The translations under genes and the position numbers were made by a program. The notes beneath the pieces are model-generated. The model was not told the DNA's origin, ran no database searches, and was given only the letters and a program-made list of their open reading frames with translations. Below are positions 23,684-33,144 of a DNA stretch of 64,000 bases, piece after piece. The first letter of the stretch is position 1. Every line of letters begins with the position of its first letter. The stretch lies in NCBI RefSeq assembly GCF_022343555.1, contig NZ_JAKQZH010000001.1, positions 1,240,001 to 1,304,000 on the forward strand, read 5' to 3'. This stretch comes from Marinobacter sp. C7 (GTDB lineage: Bacteria; Pseudomonadota; Gammaproteobacteria; Pseudomonadales; Oleiphilaceae).

Positions 23684-24807
23684 TCTGCTGCTGAATCCCT
23701 CAGACGCTGGTAAATGTCCTGCCGCTTCTTCCAGGTTTCGTGGCAGAGGCGGATATCTTCAAGATAGGCCGGAAGTTCGTTCATCAGCAAGGCCTGAGGC
23801 CCATCCACCAGTGCTTTTTCCGGTTTCGGGTGGAAGTCCACCAGCACCATGTTGGCGCCGGCAATGACGCCCTGGGCAGTAGCATGCATGACATCCAGAA
23901 TGCCATCGGGTGACGCATCGCGGCTGCCAACCGAGTGGGAAGGGTCGACACACACTGGCATGCGGGTCAGACGCTTGACGGCCGGAACGTGGGCAAAATC
24001 CACCATGTTACGGTGTGGATTGCCCGCTTCGGTTTTCATGCCGCGAAGGCAGAAAATCACGTTGGAGTTCCCTTCGCTCGCCAGGTATTCGGCGGCGTTC
24101 AGCGATTCGTTCAGGGTGATACCAAAACCGCGTTTGAGCAGTACAGGATAGGTACTCTGCCGGCCAATCGCTTTGAGCAGCTCGAAGTTCTGGGTATTCC
24201 GGGTGCCCACCTGAAGCATCACGCCGGTGGGGCGCCCCAGTTTCTCAAGGCAGGTATCGATTTCCTCGATGTGGCTCTCGTGGGTAATCTCCATGGCGAT
24301 CACCTTGATGCCATGCTTGCCCGCCTTCTCGAACACCCAGGGCAGACAGCCCTTGCCATGGCCCTGGAAGGAATAGGGGTTGGTCCGCGGCTTGTAGGCG
24401 CCCATGCGGGTGCAGACCTCGCCATGCTCCTCGAGCGCCTGCATCATCATCTCGACATGCTCAGGCACATCCACGGCACACAGGCCGGCGAAGATGTTGA
24501 GGTTTTCCTGGTTGAAGTCCACACCGTTGTAGTTGAAGCCGCTCTGGCGCAGGTCATCCCGGTGTCGCCCCAGAATCCGGTAATCCTCGGAAATGCGAAT
24601 GGCCCGCTCCACGGCGGGCAGGGCTTCAATTTCTTCCTTGTCCAGGGATTTGGTATCGCCCAGCAGGTAGATCTCCGTCAGACGCTGACTGGCGCCCTGA
24701 ACCTCGTGCACACGCAGCGACACGTTCGGCAGGTTCTCCAGGTAGTGCATGGTCTGCCGGTAGGCATCGCTGTCCAGCGCCGTATTGGGGTGAAGAATCG
24801 CTAGCAT
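23680..24807 (-). CDS. 3-deoxy-7-phosphoheptulonate synthase, type I-beta
   Basis: A 375-residue DAHP synthase, first step of the shikimate pathway (phosphoenolpyruvate plus erythrose-4-phosphate). The core keeps GAYKPRTNPYSFQG, QVGTRNTQNFELLK, PVLLKRGFG, CLRGMKTE, VDPSHSVGSRD and VDFHPKPEKALVDGPQ. An N-terminal region of about 100 residues resembles the ferredoxin-like regulatory domain of the Thermotoga-type enzyme. ATGA overlap with the GDPD gene suggests coupling although the products share no pathway. Confidence 0.9.
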   Translation of the reverse strand: MLAILHPNTALDSDAYRQTMHYLENLPNVSLRVHEVQGASQRLTEIYLLGDTKSLDKEEIEALPAVERAIRISEDYRILGRHRDDLRQSGFNYNGVDFNQENLNIFAGLCAVDVPEHVEMMMQALEEHGEVCTRMGAYKPRTNPYSFQGHGKGCLPWVFEKAGKHGIKVIAMEITHESHIEEIDTCLEKLGRPTGVMLQVGTRNTQNFELLKAIGRQSTYPVLLKRGFGITLNESLNAAEYLASEGNSNVIFCLRGMKTEAGNPHRNMVDFAHVPAVKRLTRMPVCVDPSHSVGSRDASPDGILDVMHATAQGVIAGANMVLVDFHPKPEKALVDGPQALLMNELPAYLEDIRLCHETWKKRQDIYQRLRDSAAE

Positions 24808-24821
24808 GGTATCTCCTTGTA

Positions 24822-25268
24822 TTAACCGGCCCCTTCGGCCCGGTGCCGCGCCTGCATGTATTCCCTGTGGTTAAGATGAAGCAGGTCTGCCATACGGCGA
24901 ATAAGGTGTTCTTCGTACTTGTCGATGCGCCCGTCGGCCAGGGCCACGTGCCAGATGCTCTCCAGCAGGACCTGTTTCTGCTCCTGGTCCAGGTGATCGT
25001 TGATCTGGCCGGTAAACTCATACAGGGAGGTGGCATCTTCGGCATGGGCGAGGGCATCCTGGAGGATTTCCTCCGCCTCTTCCCGTGTCACCTGATGGGC
25101 CTTGACGGCACAGTCGACAATGGTTTTCAGCTCCCGCTCGTCCTCATCGTTATCCACCCTGGATAACTGCACCATCAACGCCGTGGCGGCGACCGCGAGC
25201 TGGTGGGCGTCCGGTTTGACCGGCTCGGATTCGGGAACAGCAAACAGTTTCTTCAGGCGCTCGATCAT
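24822..25268 (-). CDS. TerB-family protein
   Basis: A 148-residue acidic helical protein with the TerB layout: LAVAATALMVQLSRVDNDEDE early and the pseudo-repeat WHVALADGRIDKYEEHLIRRMADLL late, each with acidic residues of the metal-binding type. It lacks a signal peptide. Proteins of this class occur as free-standing genes of unknown role, and nothing here links it to tellurite. It lies between transaldolase and DAHP synthase, 14 bases from the latter. Confidence 0.8.
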   Translation of the reverse strand: MIERLKKLFAVPESEPVKPDAHQLAVAATALMVQLSRVDNDEDERELKTIVDCAVKAHQVTREEAEEILQDALAHAEDATSLYEFTGQINDHLDQEQKQVLLESIWHVALADGRIDKYEEHLIRRMADLLHLNHREYMQARHRAEGAG

Positions 25269-25295
25269 CGTTGGTTACTTCTTTTCTTGAGTGAC

Positions 25296-26261
25296 TCAGG
25301 CGGCCCTGGCCAGTTGGCGCACCCTGTTTTCCAGTTCGATCTGATCGGCCGTGAACCGGCGAATGCCATCAGCGAGTTTCTCGGTGGCCATCGCATCCTC
25401 GTTGGACTCCCAACGGAAAAGTTTTTCGTCGATGGAACCGAACCGGTCGTTGGAGTTTGCGTTGTCCGGGTGTAACTGGCGGTTGAGAGCACCGGAGTCA
25501 TCCTGAAGATTCTGCAGCAGGGCCGGGCTGATGGTCAGTTTGTCACAACCGGCCAGCATCTCGATCTCACCGGTGTTACGGAAACTGGCTCCCATAACCA
25601 CGGTGTTGAAGCCGTTGGCCTTGTAGTAATTATAGATGCGGGTTACTGAAAGCACGCCGGGATCTTCCTCGGCCGGATAGCTGTCGCGCCCGCTGTTGGC
25701 CAGGTGCCAGTCCAGAATGCGGCCGACGAACGGCGAAATCAGGTGTGCACCGGCCTGGGCGCAGGCGGCGGCTTGGATGAAAGAGAACAGCAGGGTCAGG
25801 TTGCAGCGGATCCCTTCCTTCTCCAACTGCTCGGCGGCGCGGATGCCCTCCCAGGTAGAGGCGATCTTGATCAGCACCCGGCTGGTATCCACACCCTGGC
25901 GGTCATAGAGCTCCACGAGACGACGGGCCCGCTCCAGGGTGCCGGCAGTGTCGAACGACAAACGGGCGTCCACTTCCGTGGATACCAGGCCCGGAATCAG
26001 GCCCAGAATCTCCTTGCCCGCCAGAACAGCCAGCATGTCGGTGGCTACCGTAAGCTGTTCCGCATCGGAACCACCGTGCCGCCGGGCTTCAGCCACGGCT
26101 TTGTCCAGCATCGGGCGATAGGCCTCGGAAGCTGCTGCCTTCAGAAGCAGTGACGGATTGGTGGTGGCATCTTCGGGGCGCCAACGGGCGATGGCATCGA
26201 TATCGCCCGTGTCGGCGACCACGGTGGTCATGGTCTTCAGTTGGTCAAGCTTGCTGGTCAT
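25296..26261 (-). CDS. tal: transaldolase
   Basis: A 321-residue classical transaldolase (TalB type) of the pentose phosphate pathway. The Schiff-base Lys132 lies in [10 protein letters not shown], and [13 protein letters not shown] and [10 protein letters not shown] are typical. With the adjacent DAHP synthase it touches the same metabolite, erythrose-4-phosphate, a plausible reason for the proximity. Confidence 0.95.
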   Translation of the reverse strand: MTSKLDQLKTMTTVVADTGDIDAIARWRPEDATTNPSLLLKAAASEAYRPMLDKAVAEARRHGGSDAEQLTVATDMLAVLAGKEILGLIPGLVSTEVDARLSFDTAGTLERARRLVELYDRQGVDTSRVLIKIASTWEGIRAAEQLEKEGIRCNLTLLFSFIQAAACAQAGAHLISPFVGRILDWHLANSGRDSYPAEEDPGVLSVTRIYNYYKANGFNTVVMGASFRNTGEIEMLAGCDKLTISPALLQNLQDDSGALNRQLHPDNANSNDRFGSIDEKLFRWESNEDAMATEKLADGIRRFTADQIELENRVRQLARAA

Positions 26262-26378
26262 TCGTCCTGTCGTCCCGGTTGTACGTTGTATCAGGCATCC
26301 ATCTCCGGGGTGCCGGTGTTTTCCCTACAATAACGGGGTGTTCTGACAGGAACAAGACAACAAAAGGTTAGGATTGGG

Positions 26379-27413
26379 TCAGCTTTCGGCAACAGTCTCC
26401 GGCTCAGGCAACCGGACCTTGGCCAGGGCCGCCTGGATGACCTCGAGGCCACTGCCGGGCTTGTGGGCATTTTCACTGATATGGCGCCGGAACTGGCGGC
26501 CACCGGGCATGCCATGGAACAGCCCCATGATATGCCGGGAAATATGGGTGAGATAGACGCCCCGGTCCAGCTCCTGCTGGATGAACGGGAACATCGCTCT
26601 CAGTGCCTCATGTCGGTTTGCCACAGGGCAGGGTTCACCAAAGAACTCCGTGTCCACGCCGGCGAGCAGCCAGGGGTTGTGGTAGGCCTCGCGACCCAGC
26701 ATTACACCATCGGTGTGGCGCATATGCTCGTGGCATTCCTCGAAACTCTTGATACCGCCGTTGATGATGATCTCCAGGTGCGGGTAACGCTCTTTCAACC
26801 GGTAGACCCAGTCGTACTTCAGCGGCGGGATGTCGCGGTTCTCCTTGGGGCTCAGGCCTTCGAGGATCGCGATACGGGCATGTACGATAAAGGTCTGGCA
26901 GCCTGCGGCGGAGACTTTCTCGATGAACTCGCACAGTTCGTCCCAGGACTCCCGGCCGTTGATGCCGATGCGGTGCTTGACGGTGACCGGCAGGTCGGTG
27001 GCGTCAATCATCGCCGCCACACCTTCGGCGACCTTGTCCGGATGGCCCATCAGGCAGGCGCCGATCATGTTGTTCTGTACCCGGTCACTGGGGCAGCCAA
27101 CATTCAGGTTCACCTCGTCGAAACCGAACTGCTCAGCGAGCTTTGCGCAATGGGCCAGCTCGCCCGGATCGCTGCCGCCAAGCTGCAGCGCCAGCGGATA
27201 CTCGGAAGGATCATGGCGCAGGAAGCGTTCGGTATCGCCGTGGATCAAGGCACCGGTGGTCACCATCTCCGTATACAGCAGGGCACGCCGGCTCAGGATC
27301 CGCGCCAGGTAGCGGAAGTGCGGCGTGGTCCAGTCCATCATTGGTGCCACGCAGAAACGGCGGGACAGGCCGGAGTTTTGGCGAACGGCATCCAATGTGG
27401 GAGTTGCGGACAT
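26379..27413 (-). CDS. dusA: tRNA-dihydrouridine(20/20a) synthase
   Basis: A 344-residue FMN enzyme reducing uridines in the tRNA D-loop. FMN-binding start FCVAPMMDWTTPHFRYL, catalytic Cys107 in NVGCPSDRVQ, and SNGGI-like IINGGIKS are present; the CVAPMMDWT version and length favour DusA over DusB or DusC. The 117-base gap to talB holds only a weak TTGTTC/TATTGT promoter-like pair on the minus strand. Confidence 0.93.
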   Translation of the reverse strand: MSATPTLDAVRQNSGLSRRFCVAPMMDWTTPHFRYLARILSRRALLYTEMVTTGALIHGDTERFLRHDPSEYPLALQLGGSDPGELAHCAKLAEQFGFDEVNLNVGCPSDRVQNNMIGACLMGHPDKVAEGVAAMIDATDLPVTVKHRIGINGRESWDELCEFIEKVSAAGCQTFIVHARIAILEGLSPKENRDIPPLKYDWVYRLKERYPHLEIIINGGIKSFEECHEHMRHTDGVMLGREAYHNPWLLAGVDTEFFGEPCPVANRHEALRAMFPFIQQELDRGVYLTHISRHIMGLFHGMPGGRQFRRHISENAHKPGSGLEVIQAALAKVRLPEPETVAES

Positions 27414-27514
27414 TTCGGTAACCTATCTACGGAAAACAGTTGTCAGTACGAGAATCTGAGCGCCATAGTTTAACAGGGTTGGCAGGCTGTTTGCCGTAAG
27501 GCTTTGGCGAAGTC

Positions 27515-28540
27515 TCAGCGCACAAGTCCTTCCAGAACCTCGGCTGCCGGCTTCTCCCGGCATCCCGAGGCGTTCTGCCCACACCACAAGGGTGAAAAGT
27601 CTCCGGAGCCGGTTGCCTCAGCGGCAGCCCGAAGTGGCGCAATGGCACTGGTTGCGAGAGGAAAGGCAGGAGCCTCCGGGGAAACAGGGCCCAGCTCCCT
27701 TATGACACGGTTCACGATGCCCCGGGCTGGCCCGCCGGAGAACAGATTGGTGATTGCGGTATGCCGGGCTTGAGAGCTTTTTAGCGCGTCACGGTGAACC
27801 GGTTTGGTGGTGGCCTCCGGGCAAAGCAGGAATGCCGTGCCGACCTGGGCTGCGATTGCTCCGAGATCGAGTGCAGCTTTCACACACTGCGCATCGGCAA
27901 TGCCACCGGCGGCAATGACCGGCACCTTCACAGCGGCTACGATCTGGGGCAACAGGGCAAAGGTGCCCATCTGCGTGGTCATGTCCCTGGTCAGGAAAAT
28001 ACCGCGGTGGCCACCGGCTTCAAGGCCCTGGGCAATAATGGCGTCAGCACCATGCTGCTCCAGCCAGAGTGCTTCCTCCACCGTGGTCGCAGTCGACAGG
28101 ATCCTGGCGCCCGCTTTGTGCACCCGTTCAACCAGGGCAGGTTCCGGCAACCCGAAATGGAAACTCACCACTGCCGGACGGAACTCCTCCACCAAGGCGG
28201 CGGCTTCTTCATTGAACGGCATCCGGCCCGGCCCTGACGTTATGGAATCAGGATCGATGCCGAATTCCTGATAATAGGGCGCCAGTGACTGGCGCCATCT
28301 CCGCTCGCCGTCCGCATCCGCTTTTGGCGGCGTGTGGGCAAAGAAGTTGAGGTTGAAAGGTCGGTCGGTGGCAGCTTTCAGGGCTTCAAGTTCCGATCGC
28401 AGCGCCTCCGCGCCCAACATGGCGCAGGGAAGAGAGCCCAGGCCACCGGAATTCGAGACGGCGGCGGCCAGCCTGTGATCCTGAACGCCGGCCATGGGTG
28501 CCTGGATGATGGGAAATTCGGTTCCGAAAAAGTTCAGCAT
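27515..28540 (-). CDS. nitronate monooxygenase family protein
   Basis: A 341-residue FMN-dependent TIM-barrel oxidoreductase. IIQAPMAGVQ at the start, a His-containing EQHGADAIIAQGLEAGGHRG and PVIAAGGIAD mark the NMO/2-nitropropane dioxygenase family, which oxidises alkyl nitronates. Start at 28540 is preferred (GGGA 8 bases upstream, homology begins at once); an in-frame start at 28573 exists. Substrate unproven. Confidence 0.88.
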   Translation of the reverse strand: MLNFFGTEFPIIQAPMAGVQDHRLAAAVSNSGGLGSLPCAMLGAEALRSELEALKAATDRPFNLNFFAHTPPKADADGERRWRQSLAPYYQEFGIDPDSITSGPGRMPFNEEAAALVEEFRPAVVSFHFGLPEPALVERVHKAGARILSTATTVEEALWLEQHGADAIIAQGLEAGGHRGIFLTRDMTTQMGTFALLPQIVAAVKVPVIAAGGIADAQCVKAALDLGAIAAQVGTAFLLCPEATTKPVHRDALKSSQARHTAITNLFSGGPARGIVNRVIRELGPVSPEAPAFPLATSAIAPLRAAAEATGSGDFSPLWCGQNASGCREKPAAEVLEGLVR

Positions 28541-28577
28541 AATCTGTTCCCGTTCTTTGGCCCCGATCCTCAAGGCC

Positions 28578-29201
28578 TCACTGCAATGACATTCTCGTTG
28601 CCTGTGCTGCGGTACTGGTCGACCATACCGGATAAGGAATGCCGGCGAGGCGGTTCATCATAAAGGCATGAACGAGTAGCAGGGCGACGCCGGCCATAAG
28701 TATAGGCAGTTGGGCAGGATCCGGCATCAGTCCCAGGGACACAATCAGAGCCGTTGCACCGGCGGGCGGGTGCGCCACCCGCAGCAGCACCATCAGGCAC
28801 CCCGTCAGGCCCAGCGAGAGCGACGCAGCTCCCACCCGGGCCAGATCGACGCCGGTCGTGAAGGCGGAAGCGTGTCCCTGCAGGCCGAAGAGGTACAGGC
28901 TGAGCAGTCCGGCCAGTGCTCCGATCAGATGCCCGCAAAGCGTGTTCCTCGGGGAAGCGGGCTGGGCAAGCGGGACATAGAACAGGATGAAGGCGGTGGC
29001 ACCAAGGGAGGGGAAGATGAAGGCTTCCTGCGTCACCAGGGCCACGAACGACACCAACGCGATGCTGAGACCGCCATTGATCAGGTTGAACACTGCCATC
29101 ACGGTGGTTCGACTGTAACGGCTTGCGAGTCGTTCCAGGTGTAAGGCCTGAACCAGCCCCTTAGCCAGTTGCCAGCGCAGCTGCTCGTTCCTGAGTCCCA
29201 T
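28578..29201 (-). CDS. HPP family integral membrane protein
   Basis: About 207 residues with four or five hydrophobic helices and the family motif AHPPAGATAL, plus FPSLGATAFILFYVPLAQPASPRN. Cyanobacterial HPP proteins transport nitrite; no substrate is known for this one, although it lies next to a nitronate monooxygenase, an enzyme that releases nitrite. The start is uncertain: 29201 has GGA 9 bases upstream, but in-frame starts at 29231 and 29255 exist. Confidence 0.82.
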   Translation of the reverse strand: MGLRNEQLRWQLAKGLVQALHLERLASRYSRTTVMAVFNLINGGLSIALVSFVALVTQEAFIFPSLGATAFILFYVPLAQPASPRNTLCGHLIGALAGLLSLYLFGLQGHASAFTTGVDLARVGAASLSLGLTGCLMVLLRVAHPPAGATALIVSLGLMPDPAQLPILMAGVALLLVHAFMMNRLAGIPYPVWSTSTAAQATRMSLQ

Positions 29202-29310
29202 AGACCTTCCGGTTGCCCTGAATTGGTGCATTGAAAGGCGCGAGATCCTAAACAATGAGGAATATCAAGGCAAACAGGTATTATCGATAATGCTTAACGA
29301 CTCGGGAAAC

Positions 29311-29766
29311 TTATTCTTCCCCTGCGTGGCTGATCAGCACCCCCGGTGCGCCTTGCTCCAACTGTGCCCGGATATGATCCGGAATGGCCACCTTGGACAT
29401 GCTCGATGAGCGGATCATCACATCGGTAATGTCAGCATCAGCAATAAACTGGCCATCCCCGTAGCGATAGAACTCCAGATGCAGGGTGAACGACGTGTTG
29501 CCGATGCGCCCGGTGCGAATCCTTGCCTCCAGCACATCATCAAACCGCGCAGGCGCTTTCCAGTTCACTGTGAGGCTCACTACCTGGACGTCCAGATCCT
29601 GGTCCAGCAGGCGCTGGTAATCACCGAACACGGCCCTGATGTATTCGTTGACGGAAATATCCACGAAATCCGCATAGCGGGCGTTGAAGACGACGCCCTG
29701 GGCGTCGCATTCGCCGTAGCGGACTCGGAAGCGGAATTTGAAAGGGGAGTTGTTGTTTTCAGTCAT
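29311..29766 (-). CDS. acyl-CoA thioesterase, 4HBT hotdog family
   Basis: A 151-residue hotdog-fold protein. The catalytic region YGECDAQGVVFNARYADFVD carries the Asp typical of 4-hydroxybenzoyl-CoA thioesterase relatives. It probably hydrolyses an acyl-CoA in the cytoplasm; chain length is not deducible. It is the last ordinary gene before the accessory module on the other strand. Confidence 0.85.
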   Translation of the reverse strand: MTENNNSPFKFRFRVRYGECDAQGVVFNARYADFVDISVNEYIRAVFGDYQRLLDQDLDVQVVSLTVNWKAPARFDDVLEARIRTGRIGNTSFTLHLEFYRYGDGQFIADADITDVMIRSSSMSKVAIPDHIRAQLEQGAPGVLISHAGEE

Positions 29767-29898
29767 GGTTCACTAGTGCGGTTGAATGAGGTTCAAGGCT
29801 AACCGATTCCCGAGTTGATGCAACTTGGCCATCTCAGGACCTACTGGTAACCTGGTTCGTAATAATGCGGAACGAATTAGTAGTAAGGAAACTGTCCC

Positions 29899-30009
29899 AT
29901 GTCCGATACGCGAGGCTATTACGAAAACAACGCCAAAGCGTTTGTTGAAGCCGTTCTTGATATCGCCATCGATGAGGTCTGTGGTGAGTTGCATCAGCAT
30001 GGAGCATAA
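29899..30009 (+). CDS. 36-residue reading frame upstream of the helicase; possible methyltransferase N-terminal remnant
   Basis: ATG at 29899 has AAGGAA 9 bases upstream and the frame ends with TAA 3 bases before the helicase start, in the same frame. The helicase ribosome binding site GGAG (30001-30004) lies inside it, so translation would be coupled. The peptide (YYENNAKAFVEAVLDI) resembles the N-terminal cap of class I SAM methyltransferases, including YHKNAQKFFNQ of the gene at 33141. It is either a decayed methyltransferase or a leader peptide. I cannot tell which. Confidence 0.5.
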   Translation: MSDTRGYYENNAKAFVEAVLDIAIDEVCGELHQHGA

Positions 30010-30012
30010 CTG

Positions 30013-33000
30013 ATGCAGCAAACCGGAATTTACGAACAGCTAATCACAAAGCTCGTCGAGAGCCGCCTGGATCGGGAAAGGTTCTACGTTGGCGAACGCC
30101 GCCTCAGCAGCGCGGAAGCGTCGATTTGGTTGTCTCGTTTCCTGTCAAATATTCTTGAGTTCGCCATTGAGTCAGTGCCCTCGGGCGACGACCGGCTGCA
30201 AAAGCAGATCAAGTTCTCCAACCAACTGCTAATCTGGTTGAAAGGGCAGATCCAGGACGACGGATTTCTGGAAGAGAATCTTCTTGATAGCCAGGGAAAG
30301 ATTCTGACCGCTCTGTATGAGCTGGATAACCCTGTTGCAGCTAACCTCAAGCAATACGTAGAAGATATTTACCCTCTCACGGGACTTACCCAGAGTGAGT
30401 TGTTCTCGGGAAGTAATGCCGGCCTGTCACTTGAGTCCGAATTGAAAAGAGAAATCCTTTCAGCGGACACGATTTACTGGCTGGTGTCGTTCATCAAGTG
30501 GGCCGGGATTCGTATTTTCAGGAAAGAGCTGGAAGCCTTTACCGCCAGTGGTCGCGAGCTGAAAATCATCACCACATCCTACATGGGCGCGACCGATGCG
30601 AGGGCGGTTGAGTATTTGGCCAGCTTGCCGAACACCGAAGTGAGGCTGAGCTACAACACCGAGCGCGAGAGGCTGCACGCCAAGAGCTATTTGTTCCTCA
30701 GAAATTCGGGCTTTCACACCGGCTATATCGGATCATCAAACCTCTCCCGCTCGGCGTTGACCAATGGCCTTGAGTGGAATCTGAAGATCACGTCTCAGGA
30801 AATTCCGCACATTATCAACAAGTCCCTCAGCACCTTTGAAACCTATTGGGCTTCAGACGAATTTGAGCAGTTTGATGGCCAGGCGGAAAGCGCTGAGAAA
30901 CTCAAGCGTGCACTGAAGCAGCAGAAAGGATGGGATGATGCTGGCGCGGTGCATTTTTTTGATATTACGCCGTTTCCACATCAGAAGGACATTCTGGAGC
31001 AGCTTTCCGTAGAACGGGACGTGCACCGGCGTTATCAGAACCTCATCGTAGCAGCCACAGGTACCGGCAAGACGCTGATTTCGGCCTTCGATTTCCACCG
31101 ATTTCTGAAAGCGAAACCCAACGCCAATTTCCTCTTCGTTGCCCATCGGGAGGAAATCTTGCGACAGGCCCGTGAAGCATACAGGGGCGTACTCAGAAAC
31201 AGCGCTTTTGGCGAGCTATGGGTCGGAGGACAACTGCCTGATCACTACCGCCAGTTGTTCGTATCCATCCAGACGTTAAACAACCAGCTGGATCAGCTCA
31301 AACTGACGCCGGACTACTACGACTACATTGTGATCGATGAGGTGCACCATATCGCCGCATCAAGTTATCGATCAGTCCTCGAGCATTTCTCGCCTTCAAT
31401 CCTGCTGGGGCTGACGGCAACACCGGAGCGGCACGATGGTGGCGATATTCTCGGCGACTTTGGTGGCGTCATTGCGGCAGAGCTTCGCTTGCCAGAAGCA
31501 ATCAACCGTCGCCACCTTTGCCCATTCCAATACTTTGGAGTCGATGACGACACTGATCTTCGCACCATTCCGTGGAATCGTGGTCGTTACGATCCCGTTC
31601 AGCTAACCAACTTGTACACGCACAACCATGACCGAGTAAAAAAGATACTGCGCAGTTTGCGGGAAATCGTCACCGATATAGGCGCCATGAAGGCGCTGGC
31701 ATTCTGTGTGAGCCGCGATCACGCGAATTTTATGGTTCAGCAGCTCCTGCTTCATGGTATCAAGGCTGATGTGCTGACCAGTGACAACAGCCATGAACGT
31801 CAGCAAAAGCAGCAAGCCATTCGGTCCGGGAAGATCAACGTGTTGTGTGTGGTCGATATCTTCAACGAAGGCATCGACATTCCGGAAGTGGATACTCTGC
31901 TGTTTCTCCGTCCCACGGAGAGCTTGACCATTTTCTTGCAGCAGCTTGGCCGCGGTCTTCGGTTGGCCGACGGCAAAGATTGTTGCACGGTACTGGATTT
32001 CGTCGGTAATTCCCGGCCAGAGTATGATTTTGCGAATAAATTCAGAGCGCTAGTGGGTAAGTCTGAACGTTCGATAAGCGACGAACTGAAACAAGGTTTC
32101 CCTCATGCGCCACTGGGTTGCCGGATTGAACTGACCAAGAAAACCCAGGAGATGGTGCTCACTAACATCCGGCAGGCCACTCTGACGCTGAAGCGTCTGG
32201 TTTCGCTGGTTCGCCAGTTTCCTCAGCATTCAACACAGCCGCTGACACTGAAGAACTTTCTAACTCAGCATCCACACATTGATCTCAATGAGCTGTATAA
32301 GCGAGGCAGTTGGTCTGAGCTGGTTAGTAGAGCCAAAGATGAAGAAGTTGATGATGAGTCGCGGTTCAAACTAGCGAAAAAGGGGATCTTCAATCGGATT
32401 TTGATTTGTGACGATCACAAATACCTACTTTTCCTTAAAAGGTTGTGCCAGGCGGGCTTTGTTTGGGATCAGGAAGATAGTCGTCGGGCGCTGATGTGTC
32501 ATTACGATTTCTGGCAAAAAGCTGGATTTGAATTGGGGTTTCAGTCACTTTCCCAGAGCTTGGCCAAACTCAAGAAATTAGGGCTCGAGCAAGAGTTGTC
32601 TGATGTCCTCGATTGGAAGCTGGCGCAGACCAAGCACGAGCAGCCAGTTATGCCGGATTTGCAGCAAGTCCCGTTGCGCCTGCATGCGCGTTATTCTCGA
32701 GAGCAAATTCTGGTTGGATTTGGTGCAATGACATTCGATCACCAGCCCCCGTCAAGAGAGGGCGTTTTTGTGATTCAAGATCAGAATGTCGAGCTATTGT
32801 TTGTCACGTTAGACAAAAACGAAAAGCAGTTTTCACCGACCACCATGTATCACGACTACGCCATAAACGAGCAATTGTTTCATTGGCAGTCGCAAAACAG
32901 CTCCCGGCCCGACCGCGGGAAAGGAAAGGACTATCTTGAGCACGGCTTCAATAACAAGCGACTGTTCCTGTTTGTGAGGGAGCAAACCAAAGATGAATAC

Positions 33001-33144
33001 GGCCGCACGATGGGCTTTGTGAATTACGGCGAGGTCGACTATGTGTCCCACACTGGTTCACAGCCTATGAGCATTACGTGGAAACTCCGTACACCTATGC
33101 CAAACTTTATGTGGCAACAGGCTGCAAAGTTAGCGGTAGCATGA
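30013..33144 (+). CDS. PLD-like / DEVH-box superfamily 2 helicase / DUF3427 protein
   Basis: A 1043-residue cytoplasmic protein. Residues about 140-280 form a phospholipase-D-like domain (H222, K224, then YIGSSN 238-243); position 229, where the classical HKD motif has Asp, is Leu. The helicase core follows: Walker A ATGTGKT 348-354, DEVHH 442-446, LTAT 467-470, and QLGRGLR 644-650. From about 690 to the end is a DUF3427-type C-terminal region. Such proteins resemble restriction or defence helicases. The gene is AT-richer than its neighbours and ends in an ATGA overlap with the methyltransferase-HNH gene. Confidence 0.88.
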   Translation: MQQTGIYEQLITKLVESRLDRERFYVGERRLSSAEASIWLSRFLSNILEFAIESVPSGDDRLQKQIKFSNQLLIWLKGQIQDDGFLEENLLDSQGKILTALYELDNPVAANLKQYVEDIYPLTGLTQSELFSGSNAGLSLESELKREILSADTIYWLVSFIKWAGIRIFRKELEAFTASGRELKIITTSYMGATDARAVEYLASLPNTEVRLSYNTERERLHAKSYLFLRNSGFHTGYIGSSNLSRSALTNGLEWNLKITSQEIPHIINKSLSTFETYWASDEFEQFDGQAESAEKLKRALKQQKGWDDAGAVHFFDITPFPHQKDILEQLSVERDVHRRYQNLIVAATGTGKTLISAFDFHRFLKAKPNANFLFVAHREEILRQAREAYRGVLRNSAFGELWVGGQLPDHYRQLFVSIQTLNNQLDQLKLTPDYYDYIVIDEVHHIAASSYRSVLEHFSPSILLGLTATPERHDGGDILGDFGGVIAAELRLPEAINRRHLCPFQYFGVDDDTDLRTIPWNRGRYDPVQLTNLYTHNHDRVKKILRSLREIVTDIGAMKALAFCVSRDHANFMVQQLLLHGIKADVLTSDNSHERQQKQQAIRSGKINVLCVVDIFNEGIDIPEVDTLLFLRPTESLTIFLQQLGRGLRLADGKDCCTVLDFVGNSRPEYDFANKFRALVGKSERSISDELKQGFPHAPLGCRIELTKKTQEMVLTNIRQATLTLKRLVSLVRQFPQHSTQPLTLKNFLTQHPHIDLNELYKRGSWSELVSRAKDEEVDDESRFKLAKKGIFNRILICDDHKYLLFLKRLCQAGFVWDQEDSRRALMCHYDFWQKAGFELGFQSLSQSLAKLKKLGLEQELSDVLDWKLAQTKHEQPVMPDLQQVPLRLHARYSREQILVGFGAMTFDHQPPSREGVFVIQDQNVELLFVTLDKNEKQFSPTTMYHDYAINEQLFHWQSQNSSRPDRGKGKDYLEHGFNNKRLFLFVREQTKDEYGRTMGFVNYGEVDYVSHTGSQPMSITWKLRTPMPNFMWQQAAKLAVA

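Noticed and set aside
24822..25268. TerB-like gene as part of a tellurite or phage-resistance cluster
   Set aside because: No terC, terD, terZ or other ter genes are nearby; the neighbours are central metabolism.
29899..30015. A nonsense mutation splitting one longer helicase gene
   Set aside because: The small frame and helicase share a frame, but the helicase starts with a typical family N-terminus (GIYEQLITKLVE) and has its own GGAG site, so the helicase looks complete.
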